DNA from: Heliocidaris erythrogramma
Lineage: Eukaryota > Echinodermata > Echinoidea > Camarodonta > Echinometridae
NCBI GenBank assembly: GCA_025617745.1
Contig: CM046861.1
Location: 18,387,563 to 18,451,562, forward strand
Direction of reading: 5' to 3'
Length of the DNA: 64,000 nucleotides
Shown one piece after another: positions 10,235-21,654 of this stretch. Position 1 is the stretch's first letter; every line of letters starts with the position of its first letter. The position numbers were made by a program, and so were the translations under genes. The notes under the pieces were generated by a model that made no database searches, was not told the DNA's origin, and worked only from the letters and a program-made list of their open reading frames with translations.

Positions 10235-10728
10235 AATAGTAATTAGACCAAATGGTCATTAGGCCATATGAAAATTAGACCAAATGATAAATAGTCTAAC
10301 TGGTTATTAGACGAATTGGATATTAGACCAAATGTTCATTAGACCATATGACAGTTAGACTAAATGATAAGTAGCCCAACTGGTTATTAGACTAAATGGA
10401 ATTGGACCAAATGATAGGTAGACCATATGGTATTAGCCAAAGTAGGTGTAGCCCAAATTGATATTAGACTATGTGGCTTGTAGACAAAATGACTGTGAGA
10501 CTATTTGGAAATAGACAAAGTGAAAATTAGCCGAAGTGAAAATTAGCCCAAATGGGTTTTAGACTAAATGGGGTTAGCCAAACTGGGTATTAGACGAATT
10601 GGTTATTAGGCCAAATGGAAATTAGACGAAATAGTAAGTAGACAAACTGGTTGTAGACAAAATGAATTTAGACCACGTGCAGTTCGACGAACTGATAATT
10701 AGACCAAGTGGTGGTAGACCAAGCGACA
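10235..10728. repeat. Right outer tandem-repeat arm of foldback 1
   Basis: About 500 bp of TTAGACCAAATGG-type units. The distal half (10490-10728) pairs with 7786-8025; the proximal half has no partner on the left, so the arms are unequal in length. Confidence 0.75.
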
Positions 10729-11994
10729 GTGTGCCGAATGGATCGTTATAAGAGTTCAAATACGTAGTATGACACACACAGTATCATTTTACAACATAGA
10801 GCCCTCATAATGGCACGAATGTATTTGAGTGAAATAAGAGCGGATGTCTTAATAACTTACAAATTAGAAATTCTTGATTATGTCTGCATATTGTATAAAG
10901 AATATAATTCTAATATATTTATAGATATAATAGATGTAAATGTCATGTTGATCGTGGTACATCTATTCTTTCAATATATTTTTTAAAGAAGAAAATGTTT
11001 CATTTCTACCTCGATTCTTTTAATTCGATCAACTGTTGTGAGAATGATATCTTTTAAACCGTTTTGTATCACCGGTGTATTATCATTATGTCAGATGTGT
11101 TATTCATGTCTAAAAGGTCGTCATGACTCTGAGTTTCTGATGTTCATTCGTGGTATATAATTAAATTGAATTTATTTCATTTCAAAATGATTTACTTTAC
11201 CTTCATTTCTTTTCATTCCTCCTAAAATTGCAGAAGATCTTTTTATTGATGTATTTTGTACAACGGTGATTGAAAATGTTGATTGAACAGGTATGCATTG
11301 AAAAACCAGCTTGCAAAAGCTGAATTACATGGAATATACATAATAAGAAAATACAAAGTAATGTATAATTTAGATGTATTCATATTAGCAGAAATTTAAT
11401 AACCATTATAGTAACAGAGAGGATTGATGTAGACAGATAATTAGAGAGAGAGAGAAGAGAGAGATGAAAGCAGGAAGAGAGGGAATAAGAAACAAGAAGG
11501 ATAGAGAGATATATATATATACAGAGAGATAAAGGAGAGAGGGAAATGAAAGCAAGAAGAAAAGGAATAAGAAAGTAAGAAGGAGAAAGATAGAAAGAGA
11601 GAGGTTTATAGAGGAAGAGAGGAAAGGAAAACTCATCATACGTGTAGTTCATTTTGTGTAAAAACAAAATTATTGGTATGTTTATGCCAAACGGATAGTG
11701 AATTCAGACTCCTCAAAATGATAACTATGACCTGAAACATTAAAATGGGTTTTATTAAGTTTTTTATCAGGGTCACAACAAAATCTTCCAATAACTTTTA
11801 AAAATGGAACTCAATAAACTTTACAATGTTATTCTTGTTGTTTGTTCATCGGAAATTCTATTGAAACATAATTATATAATGCTACAGCTCACGCAAAAAC
11901 CAAAACCCTTCATCTCTTTCGAAAAAAGTAAAAAGAAAAGTAAAAAAATTATATAATAAGAATATATATATGGGCCTTTGTGTTTTGCCTCATG
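10729..11994. other. Non-coding stretch with polypurine run
   Basis: AT-rich with no recognised gene. A purine-rich (GA/AGAG) run spans 11430-11640; ORFs across it are low-complexity artefacts. Confidence 0.6.
11430..11640. repeat. Polypurine (GAGA/AAGA) tract
   Basis: About 200 bp of nearly pure A/G on the + strand with a short TATATA interruption near 11510. Confidence 0.9.
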
Positions 11995-12145
11995 ACAAAA
12001 ACAAAAACAACTCTTGAAGCATTTAGCTGTGCCGCTCCAAGACTCTGGAACTAACTTCATTTTGTAATTAGGAAAGCTCAATCTGTCCCCAGATTCAAAT
12101 ATTTATTGAAGACCCAGCTGTTTTCAGAAGCTTTATATCTTCTGA
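11995..12145 (+). pseudogene. CR1/Jockey-type LINE fragment, second copy
   Basis: The frame reads TLEAFSCAAPRLWN, a stop, and then RKAQSVPRFKYLLKTQLFSE. This is the same C-terminal LINE signature (APRLWN...FKxxLKTxLF) as at 6960. It is truncated and contains a stop. Tandem ~21-bp units (TTCCCTTCATATTAGTGCCAA) follow at 12150-12240 and may be the 3' end repeats. Confidence 0.65.
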
Positions 12146-12370
12146 TCGGTGCCCCTTTTCCCTTCATATTAGTGCCAATTTTCCCTTCATATTAGTGCCA
12201 ATTTTCACCTACTGATAAGTGCCCCTTTTCAAATATGATAAGTGCCCACCTTACTTCTGATTTATTATTATTTAAGTCAATCTTCAAAAAAGAAAAAAAG
12301 AAGCCAACTTTCAATGCAATTGGAAATAATATGCGTATGATAAATATATGTATAAATAAGAATATATAAA

Positions 12371-12397
12371 TATAGAATGCAATTATTGCATTCTATA
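12371..12397. repeat. 27-bp perfect palindrome
   Basis: TATAGAATGCAAT, a single T, then its exact reverse complement. It is similar in size to the palindromic inserts at 1114 and 26272, but no flanking duplication is visible. Confidence 0.7.
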
Positions 12398-14799
12398 AAT
12401 ATCTGATATGTTGCGGTGAATTATTCGCGACTTTGATCAATAAAAAAATCATCATGCCGTCGTTAGCTAAAGGAGAAGAGGGAATAAGCAGTGACGAAAC
12501 AAAAGGATGTAATGTCACGAGGAATCTGAAACTTTTGTGAGATAACACATTGCGATTCATATTGGTTCATTTTCATCTCTTATTGCTCGTGCTCTGATGA
12601 TATGATATGATATGATAACGATACTCTGCATGGTATCGTTGAAATTGCAGATCCCAGGTTTTGCATTCTTTCTGGGCCCCCCTGTATTATGCGCTTCAGG
12701 AAAGGAAAAATAGAAGGACAGACAGATGCTATGAAATCAGGGGTGTCGATCCGTGTTCATGATTGGGGGAACGACCGAGCGGGGGAGGGTGTGGGAGGGG
12801 GTTATCCCCCTCTCAACCAGGGACTTTTTCAAAAAAAATGTCTATAAAACTTGCATTTTATAGCATACCAAAATTGGGGGGGGGGGGAGGGCAGACGGAC
12901 AACCTTTGACCCAAAACAAGAAGAAAAGATTTTCGGTTCATGAAAAATTCTCTGTAAAAAGTCCTCTCCATCAGTGGAGGATTTAGGGGGACAATCCCGG
13001 CCCGTGCCCCCGCCCTTTTTTTTTTGAAAGACAAATATTGTGCTTTTTGAAAGAAAATTGTATACATTGTGCCACCCCCTTTCTTTTAGAACTGATTTTT
13101 TTTTTTGGCTTGTCAGAGAATTATGGAGGAAAACTGGACCCCATAAAATCTGATACCCCCCCCCCCCCCCCCCCCTTAGCATTATGGGGAGGGGGGAGGC
13201 AACGCTCGATGGATGAAATGCGTATTAACAATTCATTGATAAGGGGGATGTGGGAGGGGGTCCAATCACCTTTTCACGTTCCCTCCGCCTCTCCCTATTT
13301 TTGTCCCACTTTTGCGTGCCATTTCATGGGGGGGGGGGGGGGTACTTGTTCAAGTCACCCCCATAGCTAGACTCCTGAAGGTAAATATTCCAAGATTGTA
13401 GGTCAGGCTAGGCCTCCAGCTCAAAGTCTATATTTTAACAAGTAATTGTGTTTATGTGCACAATAACAATAGTTTAAATTTTACTTGCTGACGTGACCAA
13501 ACAGTTAAGGTAATATTGCGAACCTTGTCAAACATTGATAACATTTAGCGATATTTTACCGTGGGTAAACCAATATATTTACTTTACTGACTTTTGCAAT
13601 CTTAATGATAAAGCATGCAATGAAGATAGCATGATTGTTATTGTAAAGGAATAACTTACAAGTAATGTTTCAGTCATGCTTTTATTTTGAACGTGATTCC
13701 AAGTTTACTGGCATGCGCAAAGAAGCTTTGTCGGGTTAATTCACGGGCTTAAAGAGTTGTCATTTTAAAATCACTGGTGTGAATTTTGTGATTGACACAT
13801 AGGTCCCGTTTATGATTAATGACAGTTTTCTTTCAATTCAACATTTCAAATTTAAAAAGGTAAAAGATATTGCATCAAAAATCTTGCATGCTATACATGT
13901 CTATAAAAATATTAAACATGCTGCAAGACAACGTAATATATTCTTATCACCGAAATTATTCAGGGAGTTAGGGCGATCACCTTCTCATTGACAAAAGAGA
14001 TGAAAAAGAAGGGGGGGGGGCGAAAAAAAATAGGTGGGGCGGGATATTCGGGGAAAAGTGCCAATAATATTTAGCTGCATTTGACTCCTTAGTTTCTAAT
14101 TCTAGCGACGTATTTGGCCATTTGTAAGTTCAGGTAACAAACTTGTAAAATACAAGTCATGTACTTAACAAGAAATATGACACGAATCAGGGTCAATGTT
14201 ACAATTAAGTTAAACGTAAAAAGTTACGTACACTGAGAGTTTATATGGTATTAAGCGCTAGATGAAAATAAATTACTATTGTAATGATATTTGATATCAA
14301 TAAACGGTTATTTACCATCTTCAGTCTTAGGATCTGTACAACATGAGACTGTAAAGTGACGCAATGCTGATCTGACAAACGCGTTCGCTCAGACTAGGGT
14401 ACAGTCAAGTAAACATTGCTACTGATTTAAGGGGAAGTGAATCGCATTCCCCTTCATTAAAAAAAATGCCAAGTGAACTTGCTGCGTGCCGAAAGTCCAA
14501 AGTCAACACATACCAATGAAAACCAATAGCGGCAACACCCAATGTAGCATACCGTCAATACAAATTAAGTACAAAGATAAAATAAGTGCTCTTGAAAGCG
14601 TTTTCTTTTCACCAGAAAAGGCACCTAAAAATACATGCCATAATATCTTTTTTGTTTGTTTTGTTGCTTCCTTTGTTAGAGAATTTTCTGTGAAAAAAAA
14701 TTCCCATCCACCCCCCCCCCCCCCCCCCCCCCCGGTAATCATTACTCCCGTCGTGGTATACAAACCAATTTTCCGGGAGCAAAGATCAATCATGCAGGT
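12398..14799. other. Non-coding with G/C homopolymers
   Basis: No gene is recognised. Between 12720 and 13380 are several G or C runs (poly-C at 13156-13175, poly-G at about 13327-13341) and fragments such as CAGTGGAGGATTTAGGGGG at 12973 that look like degraded CAGTGGCG-type termini. A 23-C run lies at 14711-14733. 13380-14460 is featureless AT-rich sequence. Confidence 0.6.
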
Positions 14800-14817
14800 C
14801 ACCCAGCCGGGGGCATC

Positions 14818-15325
14818 TCGTTTTTCCGAAGGTTCGTTTTTCCGAAGGTTCGTATTTCCGAAGGTTCGTATTTCCGAAACACTAATTTCCCATGCCTGGG
14901 GGTTCATAATTCCGAAAATGAAAAAGGGTTCGTAATTCCGAACATTTGTTGCATTATTCCGAAGGTTCGTTATTCCGAAGGTTCGTTTATCCGAAGGTTC
15001 ATAATTCCGAAAATGAAATAGGGTTCATATTTCCGAAGGTTCGTATTTCCGAAAATGAAAAAGGGTTCATAATTCCGAAGGTTCGTATTTCCGAAAATGA
15101 AAAAGGGTTCGTATTTCCGAAAATGAAAAAGGGTTCGTATTTCCGAAAATAAAATAAGGTTCGTATTTCCGAAAATGAAATAGGGTTCGTATTTCCGAAA
15201 ATGAAATAAGGTTCGTATTTCCGAAAATGAAATAGGGTTCGTATTTCCGAAAATGAAATAAGGTTCGTATTTCCGAAAATGAAATAGGGTTCGTATTTCC
15301 GAAAAATTAAATAGGGCTCATAATT
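14818..15325 (+). repeat. Left arm: TTCCGAA tandem array
   Basis: More than 20 degenerate units alternate between short (TTCCGAAGGTTCGT) and long (adding an AAAATGAAAWAGG spacer) forms. Long units dominate towards the loop and short ones towards the outer end. Confidence 0.9.
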
Positions 15326-15355
15326 CCTGGTAAAAAAAGGCGAATTCATCAGGAG

Positions 15356-15615
15356 CAGAGGTGTAGCAACGGGGGGGGGGGGTTGGAGGGCACACCCCCA
15401 CCCCTCCCTCATCGGATGGCGAAAAAATAAGAAAAAAAGAAAGAAAATGGAATAGGAAAGAAGACGGTTGAACCCCATCCGGCAACCCCCCCTCCCCCCC
15501 CCCCCCCCCAACCCTCTTCCACCAGCGGCGTCTTAGCTTTAAGATTATTCCAAAAGACTTGTGCCTCCAATGGTGCCAGTGCTCCCACAATGGCTAGACT
15601 CTAGCTACGCCACTG
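15356..15615. mobile_element. CAGTGGCG-type short element
   Basis: Ends CAGAGGTGTAGCAACGGGG and CTAGCTACGCCACTG form an imperfect inverted repeat like those of 5523-5811 and 22540-24323. The interior has long G and C runs. No clear target duplication is seen, so the exact boundaries are less certain. Confidence 0.55.
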
Positions 15616-15860
15616 TTAAAGGGAAAATTTAGGGTAACGATAGGATATTATGGTTTTAATTGCCATCTTCAAAAAGCGGATCTCTTTTCGACGAAAAGCA
15701 CCTCCCCCACCCCCGCAATGAATAAAAAAATGAAATGGAGACACAAAACTGGGAAGGTTTATAAAAGAGGAGAGGAGAAGAGAAAAGAGACGAAAATAAG
15801 AGGACGAGATTAGAAAAATCGAATAAGTGTTTATGTGTGTGTGTGTGTGTGGGTGTGCGT

Positions 15861-16053
15861 TTGTTTAGCTTTATGTCCGAGGACATTTTCGGACAGAGAA
15901 CAAAAAAAAAATCATGACAACAATGGTCCTCGGAAGCCGGACAATAGTCCTCGAACGTCGAACAATGAATTTATGCCTTATTCCGTCGACTGTCCGAGGA
16001 CGAGAAACAATAGAGGAACAATAGTTGTCCTCGGAAGTAAAGCCATGTAAACG
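15861..16053 (+). repeat. ~190-bp 'CCGAGGAC' module, copy A, bounded by GT repeats
   Basis: This segment, with internal dyads such as TCCGAGGAC...GTCCTCGGA, recurs reversed at 20835-21018 and 21060-21250. Each copy is bordered by GT/CA microsatellite sequence. ORFs in it give similar peptides in all three places only because the DNA is repeated. Confidence 0.8.
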
Positions 16054-16074
16054 TGTGTGTGTGTGCGTGTGTGG

Positions 16075-16151
16075 AGGTGTCGTAGTCGAACGGTTTACAG
16101 CGCTTGACTGGAAACGCGAAGGTTGGGGGTTTGATCCCTGTTATGGCACCT
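16075..16151 (+). pseudogene. tRNA-derived sequence (tRNA pseudogene or SINE head)
   Basis: AGGTGTC at 16075-16081 can pair with GGCACCT at 16145-16151 as an acceptor stem. A B-box-like GGGTTTGATCCC and an A-box-like GTAGTCGAACGG are correctly spaced, and TTTTT follows near 16158. The anticodon stem does not pair properly, so it is not a functional tRNA; GGA would lie at the anticodon position (serine-like). Confidence 0.5.
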
Positions 16152-16159
16152 ATGGCCTT

Positions 16160-18013
16160 TTTGTTGTAAAACATATAGCAACTTTCCTTTTCTTAATTTA
16201 CGAGCGCGCGAAGCTAGCGACCAAAAATAATTGTGCCTTTCCGTTGTGAAAAATCATAAAAATAACGTATTTCGGCATATAATGACTGGAATATGAGGAT
16301 ATTCGGGCACCTCACTCCCTGAATATGAGGTGTGAGTTGCCGGAATATCTGCACTCTAAAAATCCGGGGGAGGGGGGGGGGGGGCTGCAGCAGCCCCCCT
16401 TCTCGTACGCCTATGCCTAGGCCTATGTTAAGTACACAGTTGCGATTGATTTTAACTTGCGATTGTTTCAAATAAATCGCTTCAACTCCTTATAAGGCGG
16501 GGCACTGGTTGATAAAAGCCATTAATTTAGGTCAGAATGTTTTCTTCTCCATGTGTAATTCCTTATTTCTATTTTTTACGATGAGGATTGTTTTACTCTC
16601 AATGTCTTTTAGTGTTTTGTAATTCGTTATGCTTGTAAAAGTTATTTCAAACTTCAGGTCAGCGGTTGTAACTGTTAAAAACGCAGACTGTGCAGTAAAA
16701 TGAAGCAACTTATTAGAATCTGTACAAATTTATTATGCTGTAAGCAGCTGTATAAAATGAAAGATTTTCATCCATGTTTAGAAATGATGGTATTTTGGCA
16801 AAGTTAAAGAACATGTTCAATGATTTTAATCTATTTATGCGGCATAGATAGTTAGGATTATTCCCTGTATGATAATTATTTTAGCCCGACTGAAAGAAAC
16901 TTAACATTTTGTATGTTGCTTTTAATCATTATCATTATATTCAATTAGCGATTGCACCTGACCTATATACTTACACATAATATGCCAGTATAAAGAGTTA
17001 TTTTTATTCTTCAAATGCGGTGTGCTACATAGCAGTGGCTTTAACATTTTTGTTATTGCTCACTTGTTATCTTTCTTTTCTTGAGAAGTAGCTGCTGCAC
17101 GGCTTTGGTAAAGTTCTGTTGGAATTGTAAAGTGTTTGAAAACTATCTGCGTCATAGATCATTTCAGATATGCGGCAAACAAAATGCTGTATAGTTGTGT
17201 AAGCAAGGTCATTACTTACAACATACTATGCTGCATTTCATTCATTTACCTCTACAATTTAAGATTTTAATCTGTTTTAAGAAATGTTAATACTTTTGCA
17301 AGGTTATAAAACATGCTCAATGCTTTCAGTCTGCCCTGCTGCATAAATTGTTTGAGATATTTTGCATTATAGTTTGGTTTTACTTTTGTTTCCTTTTATG
17401 ATAATCATTCAGCCTGATGATAAGACTCCTTCTTTAACTTGTTACGATCCATCTTTCTTCGGCTTTGGTTGTTTATGGTATCTATTCATTTATTTATTAT
17501 TATTAATAGTATTATTTGTATTATTATTATTGTTATTATAATTATCATTATTATCATTATTATTAGTAGTAGTATTATCTGTTTTATCATTTTTATTATT
17601 ATTATTACTAATATTATCAGTATTATAATTTTTATTATTGATAATATTATTGTTGTTGTTGTTATTATTGTTATTATTATTATTACAATTGTTATTATGA
17701 AGTGGACTACCCAGAATTACGATGACGATGTCATTTTGGATGGAGTTATGCGACCAGACTTAGATATTGCACCGGTTACTCTACTATTGCTTCTTTTATT
17801 TCCCTTGTCATGATCGTATAATTGGCCTATAGCCTATACGTATCAATAATATGCTTGTTATAATATGTTGTGCTACTTGCCAGGCTATTTATTAAACATA
17901 GCAGTGACTCCTTTATGAACTCTCTGTAATATTATGTTGTTGTTTTTATTGCTGTTGTTTTTATTGCTGTTGTTGTTTTGGGGACCGGAGGGGAGGGCTT
18001 GTAGAGTCATCTA
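16160..18013. other. Loop of foldback 2: non-coding
   Basis: AT-rich, with an imperfect hairpin at 16299-16350 (GATATTCGGGCA ... TGCCGGAATATC), a G run at 16372-16384, and a diverged direct repeat about 500 bp apart (16765-16900 vs 17265-17430). A TTA/ATT microsatellite spans 17490-17700. Confidence 0.6.
17490..17700. repeat. Imperfect (TTA)n microsatellite
   Basis: TTA/ATT trinucleotides with GTT and ATC variants; the overlapping ORF is low complexity. Confidence 0.95.
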
Positions 18014-18165
18014 CAGAGCCATATTACAGACTACGGCCAACTCGGTTTATTTGGGCACAACATGGCGTATATTCCTTTGTTTAGTGCTTGCCTAACAAAG
18101 CAACAAGCGCCATATTGCTACCTACATGGAGCCGAGTTGGCCATACTCTGTAATAGATGGCTCTG
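18014..18165. mobile_element. ~150-bp inverted-repeat element (MITE-like)
   Basis: CAGAGCCATATTACAGACTA... and its partner ...ATAGATGGCTCTG form imperfect ~33-bp terminal inverted repeats including GGCCAACTCGG. Inner segments (ACATGGCG.. / ..GCGCCATATTG) also pair. No clear target duplication is visible. Confidence 0.6.
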
Positions 18166-18964
18166 AGGGCTAGGGATGCAGGACGCCCCCACCTTATTTT
18201 TATATATTTTTAGTATACAAGTAATTACATCTTACATGTCTTAATAATAAAGTGTCAATGTTTGGCTCGCTGGAATCCAGCAGCGTGGTGCCCGAACATC
18301 CTTTTATTTTTGGAAGCGAGATGGTCGGCTATCCTTATCTGTGGGCGGGAAGGTACTCAAAATGTTATCGTTGTTTGGATTATCTGGTAACAAAATCATT
18401 ATTCTATAGACAATATCTCCTTTTTTTACTTGCTCACTAGCGCGTAAGATTTAGAAACGGAATAGTTTGGGACAGGGAACGCCCTTCATTAGGGCGAGTG
18501 AAGTGCCCAAATATTCCATATTCGGCAGCAGTTAAGTAATATTATTCATGGCTCATTATTACATGTTCTATATTAGTCTTTTGATGGCGAAATTGTATTT
18601 CCATTACAATAAAAAAAGGGTTTTATGCTTTTTTCTAACTCGCTTCGCTCGCTTGCAAATTGTAGAAACGGGGAATATGATATTCTGCCAAGAGGCATCA
18701 GCTCCCCCTTTCAAAAACATTACGTGGCCATTTTCTGCTTGTAAAGATCTACTTGGAACTTTGGTGTGTCTCATTTTCCAAAGCGGTATATACATTATAT
18801 AAATAACTTCAAGCCAATTTCGTTGTACCAAATTTAATCCGGAATCCGATCATTCACTTTCTTCAATACATCAGTATGTATTTTAATCACCGAAGTAATA
18901 TTATTTTATGAGAAATGAAACATGTATTCCTGAGGCGCTCGCTCTCTACGCTTGCTCACAAATA

Positions 18965-19100
18965 TTGGTTATTATAATAGGAACAATGATAATAATGATA
19001 ATAATATTAATAATAATAACAATAATGATGATAATAATAATAATAATTATAATAATAATAATCATAATAATAATAATGATAATATTGATAGGAATTACGA
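18965..19100. repeat. (AAT)n microsatellite
   Basis: AAT/ATA repeats with ATG and AAC variants, immediately inside the right arm of foldback 2. Confidence 0.9.
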
Positions 19101-19245
19101 TAATATAATGGCTATTTCTCTGGATTTTGTTATAATTGTTATCATCATTGTTATGATTATTGAGTACGAAATGAATATCTTTACACTTGGCCGTCTTTCC
19201 CCTCCTCCCTATCCGAAATACGGATTGACGCCATATTTTCTGAAT

Positions 19246-19603
19246 TTATAACCTTTTTTCATTTTCGGAAATACGAACCCTTTTTCATTTTCGGAAATAC
19301 GAACCCTTTTTCATTTTCGGAAATACGAACCCTATTTCATTTTCGGAAATACGAACCTTATTTTATTTTCGGAAATACGAACCCTTTTTCATTTTCGGAA
19401 ATACGAACCTCATTTCATTTTCGGAAATACGAACCTTCGGAATTATGAACCCTATTTCATTTTCGGAAAAAAGAACCTTCGGAAAAACGAACCTTCGGAG
19501 TGACGAACCTTCGGAGTGACGAACCTTCGGAATAACGAACCTTCGGAATTATGAACCTTCGGAAAAACGAACCTTCGGAAATACGAACCTTCGGAAAAAC
19601 GAC
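19246..19603 (-). repeat. Right arm: TTCGGAAATACGAACC tandem array
   Basis: Reverse-complement partner of 14818-15325 with the same gradient: long units near the loop, short units at the outer end. Confidence 0.9.
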
Positions 19604-19619
19604 ATGTAACCACCCAGCC

Positions 19620-20520
19620 ATCCTCCTCCGTCCTTCTCTCTCTCTCTCTGTCTCTCTTTCTGATACTAAGGTAACCTCTCCATGCATTCTCTCACCTTTC
19701 CATGTATCTTTCCAGTATACTCTTCATCTCTCCGCTACCCCTCTCTTTCTCTATCTCTCTCTGTGTCTCTGTCTCTCTCTCTCTCATACTATAAAGTAAC
19801 ATTTCACATGCATACTCTCACCTTTCCACAGCTTTCTTTACTCTTCATCCCGAGTCTGCTACCTTACCCCCCCCCCCCCCCCTCTCTATCTCTCTCTTTC
19901 TCTCTGGTAAATGGTAAGGGCAATAGATGCTTTGCCATATGACATGAATAATGGTCCAAATAATTATGCAGGAGCCAATATAATTAATAGCACAACTGGT
20001 CATCAGAAAAAACAAATTAAAATAATTGGGCTACATGAAAAGTGCACTATCTGATCATTAAGCTACAAAGAAAATAAACGAACGCGGGGGAGTAACTGAG
20101 ACAAAATAAAATGATAGACCACTTGGATAAAAGACAAACTGATTATATTGAAGAAATCAGATTAGATGAGATAGTAGACGAGTGAAAATAAACCTTCTGC
20201 GACCGACTCCCCTATTCTCCAAATTGAGGCAGTCTTTCTATTTTCAACAATATAGCGTAGCCCAAGGAAATAGGGGAGATTGACTCTCCTTGGCCATTTG
20301 GAAAAATTATATTCTGTATTGACATCAGCATGGCTGCTTATTTTTCCCAAATGAAAGATCGAAGGCCCCGAGTGCTCTCTGAAAGGAAAAGAGTGGGGTT
20401 TCACTCTATTTCCACTCTATGTTCATTCCCCCGGGGAGTGATGTCAGTGATCACTCGATTTTTTTTTAGAGAGAGTATGGTATGTACGCTGGTCAAATCC
20501 CAAATCCAACACTGAATACA
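19620..20520. other. Non-coding with CT-rich tracts
   Basis: Two CT-rich/poly-C blocks lie at 19630-19660 and 19737-19905. A small patch of the TAGACCA-type repeat seen in foldback 1 lies at 20110-20185. No gene is recognised. Confidence 0.6.
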
Positions 20521-20834
20521 CTTTTTTTTTGTTTTTCAGTAGTTTTTATTCATTTCTTTATATAACATAACATTCGTCTTGAATGAATACAACAAATTAC
20601 AATCAATAAAATCATTGAAACAAGACATATACAACAAAAATATCATTGAATGAAATGTAATCATTAAAAGAAAAGAAGACGAAGAAAAAAACCCCAATGA
20701 ATATTAAACTGTATAACGTAATACATTCTTACTATAGACTCCTTATTCCACTTACTGAAATCCCCCCCCCCCCCTTCGTCCCCCTACTTAACCCATATCA
20801 CAGCATATACACAACACACACACATACACACACA

Positions 20835-21018
20835 CGTTTACATGGCTTTACTTCCGAGGACAACTATTGTTCCTCTATTGTTACTCGTCCTCGGACAGTC
20901 GACGGAATAAGGCATAAATTCATTGTTCGACGTTCGAGGACTATTGTCCGGCTTCCGAGGACCATTGTTGTCATGACTCTGTCCGAAAATGTCCTCGGAC
21001 ATAATGCTAAACAAACGC
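20835..21018 (-). repeat. ~190-bp 'CCGAGGAC' module, copy B
   Basis: Reverse complement of 15861-16053, close to identical over most of its length, followed by a CA repeat that separates it from copy C. Confidence 0.85.
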
Positions 21019-21059
21019 ACACACCCTCACACACACACACACACACACACACAGAGTCT

Positions 21060-21250
21060 TGTATTGCTTTACTTCCGAGGACAAGTATTGTTCCTCTATT
21101 GTTCCTCCGTCCTCGGACAGTCGACGGAATAAGGCACAAATTCATTGTTCGACGTTCGAGGACTATTGTCCGGCTTCCGAGGACCATTGTTCTAATGATT
21201 TTTTTTTTGTTCTCTGTCCGAAAATGTCCTCTGACATACGGCTAAACACG
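21060..21250 (-). repeat. ~190-bp 'CCGAGGAC' module, copy C
   Basis: Tandem neighbour of copy B in the same orientation, again followed by CA-rich sequence to about 21300. Together B and C give a two-unit array with microsatellite spacers. Confidence 0.85.
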
Positions 21251-21654
21251 CCCAGACACACACAACACACACACACACACCCACACAACACACATGCACA
21301 CAAAAGCACCCACATGCATCCACTTATTCATATTATATCATCTCAGGTTCCATCCTGACTTGAATATTTGAATGAGCAATAAGCAACGACATAAACACAA
21401 ATAAACTGGAGGAAATAATCGAGCATAGAACGAGTGGGAAACAGGGAATGGACTGAAAATAATAGAAAGTACCCCAAAGTCAATCAATCCAGGTTTATAT
21501 GTTCCCATTTTCGTAAATGCAAATGCAGTGCACCTACTTTTGACGCTAGAGCTTTTTCATCCTCTTTCATCCTTTTCTCTGGATGGCAAGTTATTTTCTG
21601 AGCTGGATTTGAAAATGTATATTTCAACAAAATTATAATAAAGACTATTTATAC

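Larger units (their letters stand above)
7786..10728. mobile_element. Foldback (TU-like) element 1 with tandem-repeat arms
   Basis: The left end (TGTCGCTTGGTCTACCA) is the reverse complement of the right end (TGGTAGACCAAGCGACA). About 240 bp of each arm, 7786-8025 and 10490-10728, pair with high identity. The arms are degenerate ~20-bp tandem units built on TTAGACCAAATGG. An inner inverted pair (8030-8565 with 9440-9910) lies inside. Long arms made of short tandem repeats are the hallmark of foldback elements such as sea-urchin TU. No transposase ORF is present. No clear target duplication was found for this copy. Confidence 0.7.
14809..19610. mobile_element. Foldback (TU-like) element 2, 4.8 kb, with 9-bp target duplication
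   Basis: The direct repeat CACCCAGCC lies at 14800-14808 and 19611-19619. Just inside, both ends carry inverted arrays of TTCCGAAGGTTCG / GTATTTCCGAAAATGAAA units (14818-15325 on the left, 19246-19603 reversed on the right). The ends read inward as CATCTCGTTTTTCCGAAGG and CATGTCGTTTTTCCGAAGG. The 3.9-kb loop holds a small transposon, a tRNA-like sequence, microsatellites and an inverted-repeat element, but no transposase. Tandem-repeat arms plus an 8-9 bp duplication fit foldback/TU elements. Confidence 0.75.

Noticed and set aside
7786-10728. CRISPR-like array because of regular ~20-bp repeats
   Set aside because: The repeats are degenerate, contiguous without unique spacers, arranged as inverted arms, and the genome is eukaryotic.
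12613-12640. Hairpin AACGATAC...GTATCGTT as a regulatory RNA
   Set aside because: Only an 8-bp stem next to a GATAT repeat; expected by chance in a window this size.
16075-16151. Functional serine tRNA
   Set aside because: The acceptor stem and B box fit, but the anticodon stem does not pair and there is no room for a long variable arm; kept only as tRNA-derived.
17439-17813. Isoleucine-rich 124-residue ORF
   Set aside because: Translation of a TTA microsatellite.
20697-21358. 182-residue ORF and related frames at 15835, 20864 and 21059 as a gene family
   Set aside because: The peptides are translations of the ~190-bp CCGAGGAC repeat and CA microsatellites in several frames.
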